Source of the DNA: Spirochaetota bacterium | GTDB taxonomy: Bacteria; Spirochaetota; UBA4802; UB4802 | DNA: 21,015 nucleotides | Assembly (NCBI GenBank): GCA_018399855.1 | Contig: JAGYNX010000006.1 | Span: forward strand, 1-21,015 | Direction: 5' to 3' | Shown: piece by piece, positions 5,886 through 13,949 of the stretch | Layout: each line of letters begins with the position of its first letter | How positions within the stretch are numbered: position 1 is the first letter of the stretch | The notes under the pieces: model-generated | Seen by the model: only the letters and a program-made list of their open reading frames with translations | What the model was told of the DNA's origin: nothing | Database searches by the model: none | Program-made: the position numbers and the translations under genes

Positions 5886-8135
5886 ATGAAACGAAAAATT
5901 ATCAGTATATTACTTATATCAGGACTAATCGCTATAGTATCATGTTCAAAAGAAGAAGCTAAAAACAGGAATACAGCGTTGATTACCTTTCTTCTGGGTA
6001 ATGTTACCTACATGGATAATGGGCAGTGGAATCCCGCGGAACCGGGTATACAGCTGCTTGAAACCCAAAGGCTTAAAACCGGTGACAGATCAGCAGCTGA
6101 TGTACAGATCGGTGAAAGCGTGGTAAGGATAAAGGAAAACAGTGAGCTGATACTTGCAACCCTGTTCAAAGGAGAAATAACCGGTCTTGAAAAGAATTCC
6201 CTTGAATTAACAGTGGGAAAACTGCTGGTTAAACCTAAGAAACTGCTGAAAGGTGAAGAATTTCAGATCAAAACACCTACCGCTGTTGCCGGTGTGCGGG
6301 GAACCCAGTTCGTGGTGGAAGCGTCAAAGACCAGGGACACCCGAATATCCGTTCTTGAGGGGAAGGTCAAGGTGGGCAGGCGTATAAAGGCGCTGGAAGA
6401 AATAGAATCTTCATCGGTTAAAGACGAAGCGGTTATAAAACAACTTGAACAGAAGGTTGAAGAAAATTCTGTTACGCTAAGCAGAAATTCATCGGCTGAA
6501 GTAGACGCCAAAACAGTTGATGAGACAAATGGTAAAGTTGAAAAGATTGTTAAAGAGCTGGAAAAACCCAAAGAGGTCTCTTCAACGCAAAAGGATACTG
6601 CCAGCGAAGAAGCAAAAGTACCACAAAAGGCTGTTGATGAAAAAGTTAAAATGGTAGAAGTGATGCCTGTGAAAGCTGTTCCGGTAAAAAGAGCAGTGGC
6701 GGTAGACATGGCTTTGAAGAAAGAATTTGACGATATTAAAAAAGTTGAAGTAAAAGAAGTAAAAGCTGAGAAAGAGAAAACTTATTTGCGTATAAAGGTT
6801 GAACCTGCTGACGCGACGGTATCGATCAATAACGAAACCATAGGACAGGGCGATGCCAGTGTAATGGTTTTGCCGGGAACATATACCATACAGGTATCAA
6901 AGAAAGGCTATGACCCGGTCAGCAAAAAAATTATTATCGGGGCAGAGCCGGTTGAACAAAACATAGCACTGGGCATGTCCAGGTCTGATGTGCGGATAAA
7001 GGTTAATCCGCAAAATGCCAGGGTGTACCTAGATGGAGAGCTGTTGGGAAGCGGATCGGTTTCCACTTCACTGGAACCAGGAAGGTATGTTCTTAATGTA
7101 AAAGCTCCTGGATACCAGGATATGAACACCAGCATTGATGTAAAGGAGGGACAGTCCCTTAACAGGAACCTGCGACTTCAGGTTAAAAGAAGTGAATGGT
7201 CATTAAAGCTGGATTCACCTGCAGAAAACATCGTCTACCATAATGAGGTGATGTATCTCTCTTCCCGTGATCGAACCGTCAGGGCAGTTTCACGTACTAC
7301 CGCAAAAACATTGTGGAAACGTACAATCCCCACGGTTGTCTCATCCGGATTTATTGCTGACGGAAAGAATCTGTATTTTGGTACAGCCGATGAATATTTT
7401 TACATGGTGAACGCGAAAAACGGTAAAACAGCATGGAGAAAAAAACTTAACGGTGCTGTAATAAACGACGCCGCACCGGTAGTGACCCCGGCTACGGTAT
7501 ATGTGGCAAGCAGCAGGGGTACGGTATACGCCTTCTCGAAAAGAGGAAAGACGAGGTGGACAAGAGATTTGTCGGCAGGGATAATGGAATCTCCGGTTTT
7601 GGCTGGCGGACTGCTTTTCTGTGCTGCCCAGGACGGTGTATTACATGCCATCAACGCGGATAAAGGTACACCGGCATGGACTGAAAAAATTGGTGAGCGT
7701 TTTAAAATCGCTTTTGGCGGTGACATCGTGGTGGCTGTCAGTTATTATGGAACTGTCAAGGCATTGTCCAGCAAGAACGGTAAAGTGAAATGGGAGGATA
7801 AATTTGACGGAACATATATTGTGAACCCTTTCATATCCGGGAAAAAGGTTGTGATGGCAAGCCTGGATGGCACCATTGTGGCACTGGGAAAAGCCAAAGG
7901 GAAAAAAATATTTGTTTCTGATCTCGATCAGCCTATTCGTCATGATATTACCGTTCGGGGAAATTCCCTGTTTGTATCAGCCGGTCATTCAATATTTATG
8001 CTGAATAGCGCGGGTGAGGTAGCATGGAAGCATGATACTGGTTCAAATATCGGCACATCAGCCCTGGTTTCGGATAAACAGGTGTATGTGGGGCTTGATA
8101 ACGGACGGGTTATATCGGTAAGACGAAAGCTGTAG
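5886..8135 (+). CDS. FecR-PEGA-PEGA-beta-propeller lipoprotein
   Basis: The 749-residue product is a paralogue of the preceding gene in domain order but is anchored by lipid. The signal sequence MKRKIISILLISGLIAIVSC ends in a lipobox, IVSC, with Cys20 the predicted lipidation site. A FecR domain spans about 30-165 (TPTAVAGVRGTQFVV at 130-144). Residues about 170-300 are a Lys/Glu/Val-rich linker that could cross the periplasm. Two PEGA domains lie at about 300-365 and 368-432, each ending in a G-Y (KKGYDP; APGYQD). A PQQ-like propeller fills 437-749 with about seven blades (GKTAWRKKLN, GKVKWEDKFD, GEVAWKHDTG). The start has TGGAGAC 8 bases upstream. It lies 68 bases after the membrane paralogue, likely the same transcription unit. 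The ligand is unknown; a BamB-like protein-binding propeller or a cell-wall-binding protein are both possible. Confidence 0.85.
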   Translation: MKRKIISILLISGLIAIVSCSKEEAKNRNTALITFLLGNVTYMDNGQWNPAEPGIQLLETQRLKTGDRSAADVQIGESVVRIKENSELILATLFKGEITGLEKNSLELTVGKLLVKPKKLLKGEEFQIKTPTAVAGVRGTQFVVEASKTRDTRISVLEGKVKVGRRIKALEEIESSSVKDEAVIKQLEQKVEENSVTLSRNSSAEVDAKTVDETNGKVEKIVKELEKPKEVSSTQKDTASEEAKVPQKAVDEKVKMVEVMPVKAVPVKRAVAVDMALKKEFDDIKKVEVKEVKAEKEKTYLRIKVEPADATVSINNETIGQGDASVMVLPGTYTIQVSKKGYDPVSKKIIIGAEPVEQNIALGMSRSDVRIKVNPQNARVYLDGELLGSGSVSTSLEPGRYVLNVKAPGYQDMNTSIDVKEGQSLNRNLRLQVKRSEWSLKLDSPAENIVYHNEVMYLSSRDRTVRAVSRTTAKTLWKRTIPTVVSSGFIADGKNLYFGTADEYFYMVNAKNGKTAWRKKLNGAVINDAAPVVTPATVYVASSRGTVYAFSKRGKTRWTRDLSAGIMESPVLAGGLLFCAAQDGVLHAINADKGTPAWTEKIGERFKIAFGGDIVVAVSYYGTVKALSSKNGKVKWEDKFDGTYIVNPFISGKKVVMASLDGTIVALGKAKGKKIFVSDLDQPIRHDITVRGNSLFVSAGHSIFMLNSAGEVAWKHDTGSNIGTSALVSDKQVYVGLDNGRVISVRRKL

Positions 8136-8160
8136 AATATATTACACATATCCGATATAA

Positions 8161-8192
8161 ATAAAAGGCGACAAACCATGGTCGCCTTTTAT
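8161..8192 (+). terminator. Rho-independent terminator after the FecR lipoprotein gene
   Basis: ATAAAAGGCGAC (8161-8172) and GTCGCCTTTTAT (8181-8192) form a perfect 12-base stem around an 8-base loop. The descending arm supplies the T run, TTTTAT. It lies 25 bases after the stop at 8135 and closes the sigma/FecR unit before chemotaxis genes start. The symmetric A and T runs mean it could also work on the opposite strand. Confidence 0.85.
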
Positions 8193-8280
8193 AATGGATA
8201 GAAAAAATGCTTGAAAAGCTGAATATATACTTTTAAAGTACTTAATAATTTGGCACCATATTCACAATTTTCTTTTATAT

Positions 8281-8311
8281 TTGTAAATGCATTGTAGTAT
8301 ACTGTTACTAT
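8281..8311 (+). promoter_or_regulatory. Candidate promoter for the chemotaxis genes
   Basis: The 227-base gap 8136-8362 holds the terminator and then an AT-rich leader without ORFs. In it, TTGTAA (8281-8286) precedes an extended -10-like TGTTACTAT (8303-8311) with a 19-base spacer, longer than optimal. An overlapping TATACT (8298-8303) is an alternative -10. I see no flagellar sigma-28 or sigma-54 consensus. A promoter somewhere here is likely because a terminator precedes it, but the exact site is uncertain. Confidence 0.3.
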
Positions 8312-8362
8312 GCAATAATGTAAAGTATGGTATTTAAAACATCCGGCAGCAGGTGACTGAAT

Positions 8363-8896
8363 ATGAACTTGAATGAACTTATCAGAAACCAGGAAGGCGT
8401 ACAGGATAACGCTGAAATTCTGGAAGATAAAGAAGAAAGTGTTATAGAAGGAAATGTTATACAGCTTGTGAGCTTTCTTCTGGAAGAACTGGAATATGGT
8501 GTGGATATCCTGTCTGTTCATGAAATTCTAAGAATACCGGATATTACCAGGCTGCCTAATACTCCCGATTACATAATTGGTGTTATAAACCTCAGGGGCA
8601 ATGTTATACCTGTTATCAACATGAGAATACGGTTCGGTTTTGAAAATGCTGATTACACCGAACTCAGCAGGATAATTGTTATTGAAACCGCAGGTAAACA
8701 GGTTGGACTGCTGGTTGATAATGTATACCAGGTTGTACGGATCCCTGAAACGAATATTGATCCCCCTTCAGAGCTGATAGAAGGGGTTTCTGAAGATTAT
8801 CTTCTGGGAATTGGCAGGTTAACCAACAGGTTGATAATAATACTTAACCTTGAGAATATACTTTTCTCTTTTGAAGAAGAAAACGAAGTCATATAA
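8363..8896 (+). CDS. cheW: Chemotaxis coupling protein CheW
   Basis: CheW links methyl-accepting receptors to the CheA kinase at the inner membrane. Residues about 31-172 form one CheW domain: VIQLVSFLLEELEYGVDILSVHEILR, then the conserved GVINLRGNVIPVINMRIRFG and IVIETAGKQVGLLVDNVYQVV. The product has 177 residues, slightly long because of an acidic N-terminal extension of about 30 residues. ATG 8363 is well supported by AGGTGA at 8351-8356, 6 bases upstream. The gene heads a cheW-cheA-cheB run with cheY following, probably a single operon at least through cheB. Confidence 0.95.
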   Translation: MNLNELIRNQEGVQDNAEILEDKEESVIEGNVIQLVSFLLEELEYGVDILSVHEILRIPDITRLPNTPDYIIGVINLRGNVIPVINMRIRFGFENADYTELSRIIVIETAGKQVGLLVDNVYQVVRIPETNIDPPSELIEGVSEDYLLGIGRLTNRLIIILNLENILFSFEEENEVI

Positions 8897-8933
8897 GGGT
8901 GTCGTTATTTTTAATTAATGCTGGAGAAAAAGA

Positions 8934-11900
8934 ATGGCCTTTTCACTTGGGGAATATCAGGACATTTTTCTTGAAGAAGCCGATGAACAATTGCAGGAGC
9001 TTAACCAGAATTTACTTGCCCTTGAAAAAGGTGGAGCTGATCAGGAAATAATCAATAATATCTTCCGGGCGGCACATTCACTGAAAAGTTCGGCAGCGTT
9101 TGTGGGGTTAAGCGACTTGAGCGATCTCGCACATAAAATGGAAAACCTGCTTCAGGGTATTCGTGATAAAACCATGAACGTGACCCCCGAAATCGTTGAT
9201 CTTCTGTTTCAGTGTTTTGATGTAATCAGTGAAGTGATCGGTGAAGTGGCTTCAGGTAATCCTCCATCGGGAGACTTGACCGATATTATCGATAAAATTG
9301 CCGCCATGTCAAATGGCGAGGTTCCCGGTACTGTGGTTCCCCCTTCTGTTGACAGGGGAGGGCAGGCAGAACCAGGCAAGATTCCCCTTTCCCCTGCAGA
9401 CGGGAAGCAGATCAAGGAAGGGTTGCAGCGTGGATTGTCATGTTCCGAGGTAACCGTATTTATTGATCCTGATGCCCCCATGAAATCGTTAAAGGCACAG
9501 TTGATTCTTACCAACCTGGAACGTGTTGGAAGTATTGTCAAAATGTATCCGGATATTGATACTGTAACAGAACCGGGTTTTAATAACATGCTGCAGCTTG
9601 TTTTGCTGACAAAAGAATCCGCCGATGAAGTGCGAAAAGCATGTGATATCGACCAGATATCACGTATCGATATGCGTCGTATTGAGTTGGTTCAAAAAGA
9701 AAACAAGGTAGCATTGAAATTCTCTCAAAACGAGACAATTCTTGATGATGAAGAGTATATGCCGGCCGCGGAAGAGTCATTGCAGTCTCCCGCTACAGCA
9801 GACCTTGAGCCAGCCGATGAAGAAATACACCCTGACGATGACGAGAAGGACGAGGTGGAACACCGCGCGGACAGGCGGGCACCGGTTTTGAAAACTGTGA
9901 AGGTTTCGGTTGACAAACTTGACCAGCTTCTTAATAACGTGGGTGAACTTGTAATCGCCAATTCAGGGTTTTACAAGCTTTTCGAGGAAATGAGAAGAAT
10001 CGAGCTGGACAAATCGATTACCAGTGAATTCAAGAGCCGCATGGAGCAGATGTCCCGTATCGCGAAAGACCTGCAAAGCGGTATCATGAAAACCAGGATG
10101 GTGCCTATCGGCCAGGTTTTTACCAGGTTTAACAGGCTTGTGCGGGACCTTGCAAAAGAATTTGATAAAAAAGTGATACTTGAAATAAAGGGTGAAGAAA
10201 CCGAATTAGATAAAAAAGTCATTGATGTTATAGGCGAACCCATGATGCATCTTATCAGAAATGCGATTGATCATGGTATTGAAACAGAAGAAGAAAGAAG
10301 GCAGTTAAAGAAAAAAGAGCTGGCGGTTATAACCCTGAACGCCTACCAGGGCGGCAACCAGATATTCGTTGAGGTTAGTGATGATGGCCGTGGGCTGGAT
10401 GTGAACCAGATTAAGAAAAAAGCCATTGAAATGGGACTGGCTACCCCGGACATGGTAGCCAACATGGACCGGGATGATGTATATAATTTTATATTCAACC
10501 CTGGTTTCTCCACATCAGCAGTAGTTACTGATATATCCGGCCGTGGTGTGGGTATGAACGTGGTTCGTGAGACTGTTAATGAACTGAACGGTAATGTTAG
10601 CATTGAAACTGAGCCGGGCATGGGAACCAGGTTCATCATGTCATTCCCCCTTACCCTGGCAATTATACCTGCTATTATGGTGCGGGTGCAGAAAGAAATG
10701 TATGCTATTCCACTTTCTGATGTAATAGAGACAATAAAGATTGTACCCGAAGAAATAACAACCATTGAGGGACACGAGGTTATCAATCTCAGGAGTGAGA
10801 TTCTTTCGCTACTTCGTCTCAACAGGTTTGTAAACAGCAAAACCAGCATTAAAAAAGGGGAAAAAACACCTGTTGTTGTGGTGGGCTATGGTAACAGGAA
10901 GATCGGATTGATAGTTGATTACCTGGAAGGAAAGCAGGAAATTGTTATTAAATCACTGGAGCAGAATTACAAGACAGTGCCGGGACTTGCCGGTGCCTCA
11001 ATTCTTGGTGATGGCAGTATCTGTCTTATCCTTGATATTTCTTCCATGATAAACAAGGTTATATCTCAGCAGGAGTCCCTTTCATGGGAAGAAAAACAGA
11101 AAATCCTGGAAAACCAGGAAAGTGAATATGAAGAACTAGTGCCTGAAGTGGATACTGTGAAATTGACAACTGAAGGAAGTGTCCCTCCAAAATATGAAGA
11201 GACTGACCCTGAAAAAGACGTAATTCCTCCACCACCTGATGATGACAGAAAAATTTCTCCTTCAGATATCAAGGCCAGCGCACCGGTAACACCTGAACCG
11301 ATCAGGGAAGATATCGTTTTTAAGAAAGAAGAAAAACAAGAACCTGAGGTCAGGCCTGAGATGGAAGAAGAGCCGCAATCCGTGCCAGAGCCCGGAGAAA
11401 GCAGAATAACTGAACCGGATGAGTATGAGAAACCTGTGAAATCAGAAGATGTGCATGAAGAAGAGGACGCAGCAGGTAAGACCGAAGAAGAAACAGATGA
11501 GGAAGACAGTGAGATTGAACAGCGTGTGAAGGACGCGTTGACAAATTTCAGGCAGGAATTGCAGGACAACGTGAAGTCTACCCTTGAAGGATCTGAGGAC
11601 AAGGATTATATACGTCAGAAACTTGATATCGATGATAGTGATCTCAGCCGTATACAGATTCTTGCGAATGTGGGGATAACGGATGCTGCTGATTCGTTAT
11701 CAAGAATAATCAATAAGAGGGTTGATCTGTCTATACCGGATGTGTCACTTCTTCCAGTTGAAGAAATACCAGAAGAGGTTGGTGATATTGATAGTGTATA
11801 TATTGGTGTATATATGCCGCTGGTGGGTGATATTAAGGGAACCATTCTGTTCAGCTTTAAAGAGGATACGGGTTTTGAACTGGTAGACCTGCTTTTTGGC

Positions 11901-12221
11901 CTGTCACAGGGTGAAACGCATGAATTAACAGAAGACGGTGAATCTGCCCTCATGGAGATTACCAATATAGTTGGGTCGGCCGTGGTAAATGCCTTCTCGG
12001 AGAAGATTGAGATTGCAATAAAACCAACAGTTCCTACTATCGTGCATGATTATATGCAGTCTATTCTGGATTCTATCCTGGCATTTCATAATGTAGATAA
12101 TGAATATGCCCTGGTTATGGATACGGAATTTTTCCATCAGGATGATAAAGTTATAGGAAAACTTCTTGTATTACCTCAAACTGAGTCATTGAAAAAAATA
12201 GTACAGCAATTGCGGGATTAA
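8934..12221 (+). CDS. cheA: Chemotaxis histidine kinase CheA fused to a C-terminal CheC-type phosphatase domain
   Basis: At 1095 residues this is much longer than usual CheA (about 650-750). P1 Hpt lies at 1-110, phosphoacceptor His48 in AAHSLKSSAAF. A P2-like CheY-binding domain spans about 160-255. P3 dimerisation is about 317-400. The P4 ATPase has its N box (LIRNAIDHG, 440-448), G1 (DDGRGLD, 483-489), SGRGVGMN (535-542) and GMGTRF (562-567). P5, the CheW-like domain, is about 575-710. A Pro/Glu-rich acidic linker (about 715-860) leads to a CheC-like domain at about 895-1085. This has two repeats of the [D/S]xxxExxN-x22-P pattern: S1004/E1008/N1011/P1034 is complete, while S905/I909/N912/P935 lacks the Glu. 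Kinase activity should pass phosphate to CheY and CheB; the tail probably dephosphorylates CheY. The stop overlaps cheB by one base. The single open frame with no internal stop argues against a split gene. Confidence 0.93.
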   Translation: MAFSLGEYQDIFLEEADEQLQELNQNLLALEKGGADQEIINNIFRAAHSLKSSAAFVGLSDLSDLAHKMENLLQGIRDKTMNVTPEIVDLLFQCFDVISEVIGEVASGNPPSGDLTDIIDKIAAMSNGEVPGTVVPPSVDRGGQAEPGKIPLSPADGKQIKEGLQRGLSCSEVTVFIDPDAPMKSLKAQLILTNLERVGSIVKMYPDIDTVTEPGFNNMLQLVLLTKESADEVRKACDIDQISRIDMRRIELVQKENKVALKFSQNETILDDEEYMPAAEESLQSPATADLEPADEEIHPDDDEKDEVEHRADRRAPVLKTVKVSVDKLDQLLNNVGELVIANSGFYKLFEEMRRIELDKSITSEFKSRMEQMSRIAKDLQSGIMKTRMVPIGQVFTRFNRLVRDLAKEFDKKVILEIKGEETELDKKVIDVIGEPMMHLIRNAIDHGIETEEERRQLKKKELAVITLNAYQGGNQIFVEVSDDGRGLDVNQIKKKAIEMGLATPDMVANMDRDDVYNFIFNPGFSTSAVVTDISGRGVGMNVVRETVNELNGNVSIETEPGMGTRFIMSFPLTLAIIPAIMVRVQKEMYAIPLSDVIETIKIVPEEITTIEGHEVINLRSEILSLLRLNRFVNSKTSIKKGEKTPVVVVGYGNRKIGLIVDYLEGKQEIVIKSLEQNYKTVPGLAGASILGDGSICLILDISSMINKVISQQESLSWEEKQKILENQESEYEELVPEVDTVKLTTEGSVPPKYEETDPEKDVIPPPPDDDRKISPSDIKASAPVTPEPIREDIVFKKEEKQEPEVRPEMEEEPQSVPEPGESRITEPDEYEKPVKSEDVHEEEDAAGKTEEETDEEDSEIEQRVKDALTNFRQELQDNVKSTLEGSEDKDYIRQKLDIDDSDLSRIQILANVGITDAADSLSRIINKRVDLSIPDVSLLPVEEIPEEVGDIDSVYIGVYMPLVGDIKGTILFSFKEDTGFELVDLLFGLSQGETHELTEDGESALMEITNIVGSAVVNAFSEKIEIAIKPTVPTIVHDYMQSILDSILAFHNVDNEYALVMDTEFFHQDDKVIGKLLVLPQTESLKKIVQQLRD

Positions 12222-13303
12222 TGGCAGAGAAAATAAAAGTACTGGTTGTTGATGATTCAGCACTCGTAAGAAAAATCATCACAGATATCCTCGAAAGTGA
12301 TCCGATGATGGAGGTTGTTGGTACAGCCAATAATGGAAAATCTGCCATCTTTAAGAATCAGACACTAAATCCTGATGTGATTACCCTGGATATCGAGATG
12401 CCCATTCTTGACGGGCTTCAGGCATTGCAGGAGATTATACGGACAAATCCAAAACCCGTCATCATGATGAGCGTGCTTACCCAGCATGGAGCGGATGCCA
12501 CTTTCAAGGCACTTGAATACGGGGCGGTGGATTTTATCCCCAAGCCATCGTCTGTACTGTCATTATCGGTTGAAGACATCGCCGAATTGCTTATTTCAAA
12601 GATCAAGGCGGTATATAGATCTGATATAAAGTTTCATGTCAAAGAGGAAGATTACGAAAATCGGCCTACTGATACAACGATTTTTGAACCGGTTGAAGAA
12701 ACAAGAGCCGGACCTGTTGCTCTGAAAAAGCGTGAAAGTTCGAAGGTCATTGGGATTGGAACGTCAACTGGAGGCCCATCGGCACTTTTAAAGGTGTTTC
12801 AAAACCTTCCAAAAGATGTGCCAACCCCTATACTGGTTGTGCAGCATATGCCCGCCGGGTTTACCAGTGCTTTTGCGGAGAGGCTTAATAATACCTGTTT
12901 GATGAATATAAAGGAAGCTGTTGATAGTGATGAATTGTGGCCGGGCTGGGCTTATATCGCTCCCGGTGATAAACATATGATCGTTGAAAAGAAGAAGAAT
13001 AAAAGCATTATCCGTATTTCTGAAGGAGAAAAGGTCTCGGGTCACCGGCCATCTATTGACGTTCTTTTTAACTCTATAGCAGAGACATCTAAAGCGGATT
13101 CTCTTGGTGTTATTATGACCGGGATGGGAAAAGATGGTTCTCAGGGTATTTTAAAAATCCACAAAAACGGTGGATATACACTGGCCCAGAACGAAGAGAC
13201 ATCCGTGGTTTATGGAATGAACCGGGTGGCTGTAGAAATTGGTGCCATTAGGGAAATCGTATCATTATCAGAGCTTGCACAGCGAATTGTTGATAACCTG
13301 TAG
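12221..13303 (+). CDS. cheB: Chemotaxis methylesterase/glutamine deamidase CheB
   Basis: CheB removes methyl groups from receptor glutamates, giving adaptation, and is activated by phosphate from CheA. The 360-residue product has a receiver domain at 1-120 with acidic pair Asp11/Asp12, phosphoacceptor Asp57 (ITLDIEMP), Ser84 and Lys108. The methylesterase domain spans about 175-355 with the catalytic triad Ser182 (GTSTGGP), His209 (VVQHMPAGFT) and Asp305 (TGMGKDGSQG). All key residues are present. The ATG overlaps the cheA stop as TAATG, indicating translational coupling. No cheR methyltransferase lies in the window, so its counterpart must be elsewhere. Confidence 0.95.
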   Translation: MAEKIKVLVVDDSALVRKIITDILESDPMMEVVGTANNGKSAIFKNQTLNPDVITLDIEMPILDGLQALQEIIRTNPKPVIMMSVLTQHGADATFKALEYGAVDFIPKPSSVLSLSVEDIAELLISKIKAVYRSDIKFHVKEEDYENRPTDTTIFEPVEETRAGPVALKKRESSKVIGIGTSTGGPSALLKVFQNLPKDVPTPILVVQHMPAGFTSAFAERLNNTCLMNIKEAVDSDELWPGWAYIAPGDKHMIVEKKKNKSIIRISEGEKVSGHRPSIDVLFNSIAETSKADSLGVIMTGMGKDGSQGILKIHKNGGYTLAQNEETSVVYGMNRVAVEIGAIREIVSLSELAQRIVDNL

Positions 13304-13332
13304 TGCTGATTATGTATAAAAAAACGAATGGG

Positions 13333-13374
13333 AACAAAATTTTTGTTGAAGTGATTCATGCAAAGCAGTAATAT
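13333..13374 (+). promoter_or_regulatory. AT-rich palindrome and candidate promoter before cheY
   Basis: In the 132-base gap between cheB and cheY, AACAAAA and TTTTGTT (13333-13347, one central base) form a 15-base palindrome. TTGAAG (13346-13351) and TAATAT (13369-13374) follow as a possible promoter with a 17-base spacer. The palindrome overlaps the -35-like element, as an operator would. Both could be chance in AT-rich DNA. Confidence 0.25.
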
Positions 13375-13435
13375 GTTTCATGATGGCATTATAACACATG
13401 GTACATAGATATTTTTACCACTCTGGAGTATTGTA

Positions 13436-13795
13436 ATGGCAAAAATCTTAGTCGTCGATGATGCAAAATTCATGCGGACTCTTGTGAAGGATGCCCTGGT
13501 CCCCAAGGGACATGAAGTTATAGGTGAAGCAGAAAATGGTATGGAAGCCGTTGAACTCTACAAGAAGTTAAAACCTGATCTTGTTACAATGGATATTACC
13601 ATGCGAGAGAAGGATGGTATTGAAGCAGCTGAAGAAATACTTAACACTGATCCGCAGGCTCGCATTATAATGGTGACTGCCCTGGGACAGGAAAATCTTT
13701 TAACAAAGGCTATCAAGATAGGTGTTAAAGATTTTGTCGTTAAGCCATTCCCACCTGAAAGGCTGCAAAAAGCTGCCGAAAAGGCACTCAGTTGA
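13436..13795 (+). CDS. cheY: Chemotaxis response regulator CheY
   Basis: CheY is the single-domain regulator that, when phosphorylated by CheA, binds the flagellar motor switch. The 119-residue receiver has Asp8/Asp9 (VVDDAKFMR), phosphoacceptor Asp53 (LVTMDITM), Thr81 (MVTALGQ) and Lys103 (FVVKPF). The loop after Asp53 reads TMREKDG, where a Pro is more usual in place of Arg57. There is no output domain. TGGAG (13424-13428) precedes ATG 13436. The 132-base gap after cheB suggests it may also have its own promoter. The fused phosphatase on CheA is its likely partner for signal removal. Confidence 0.95.
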   Translation: MAKILVVDDAKFMRTLVKDALVPKGHEVIGEAENGMEAVELYKKLKPDLVTMDITMREKDGIEAAEEILNTDPQARIIMVTALGQENLLTKAIKIGVKDFVVKPFPPERLQKAAEKALS

Positions 13796-13850
13796 AATAA
13801 TAATATCGCAGGTAACAATTCTGCAGGTTCAGCACAATATTTTTATAATA

Positions 13851-13874
13851 ACAGGCGTCATTTTCGGCGCCTGT
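13851..13874. other. Hairpin in the cheY-scpA spacer
   Basis: ACAGGCG (13851-13857) and CGCCTGT (13868-13874) form a perfect 7-base GC-rich stem with a 10-base loop, 56 bases after cheY. No T run follows on the + strand, so it is not a classical terminator; it could be a weak pause or a 3' stabiliser of the cheY transcript. The rest of 13796-13949 shows no feature I can support. Confidence 0.35.
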
Positions 13875-13949
13875 ACGTGATGATTTGAACCAGGTCAACC
13901 CCGTGTGGCTCGTGTAATAGATACTATATGGTAACCGGTCTGTAATAAT

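Noticed and set aside
11066..11602. 178-codon reverse-strand frame rich in Ser
   Set aside because: Shadow of the acidic linker of CheA; no domain, no start signal, and the forward frame is clearly coding.
13851..13874. Rho-independent terminator after cheY
   Set aside because: The hairpin is good but no T run follows on the + strand; listed only as a hairpin.
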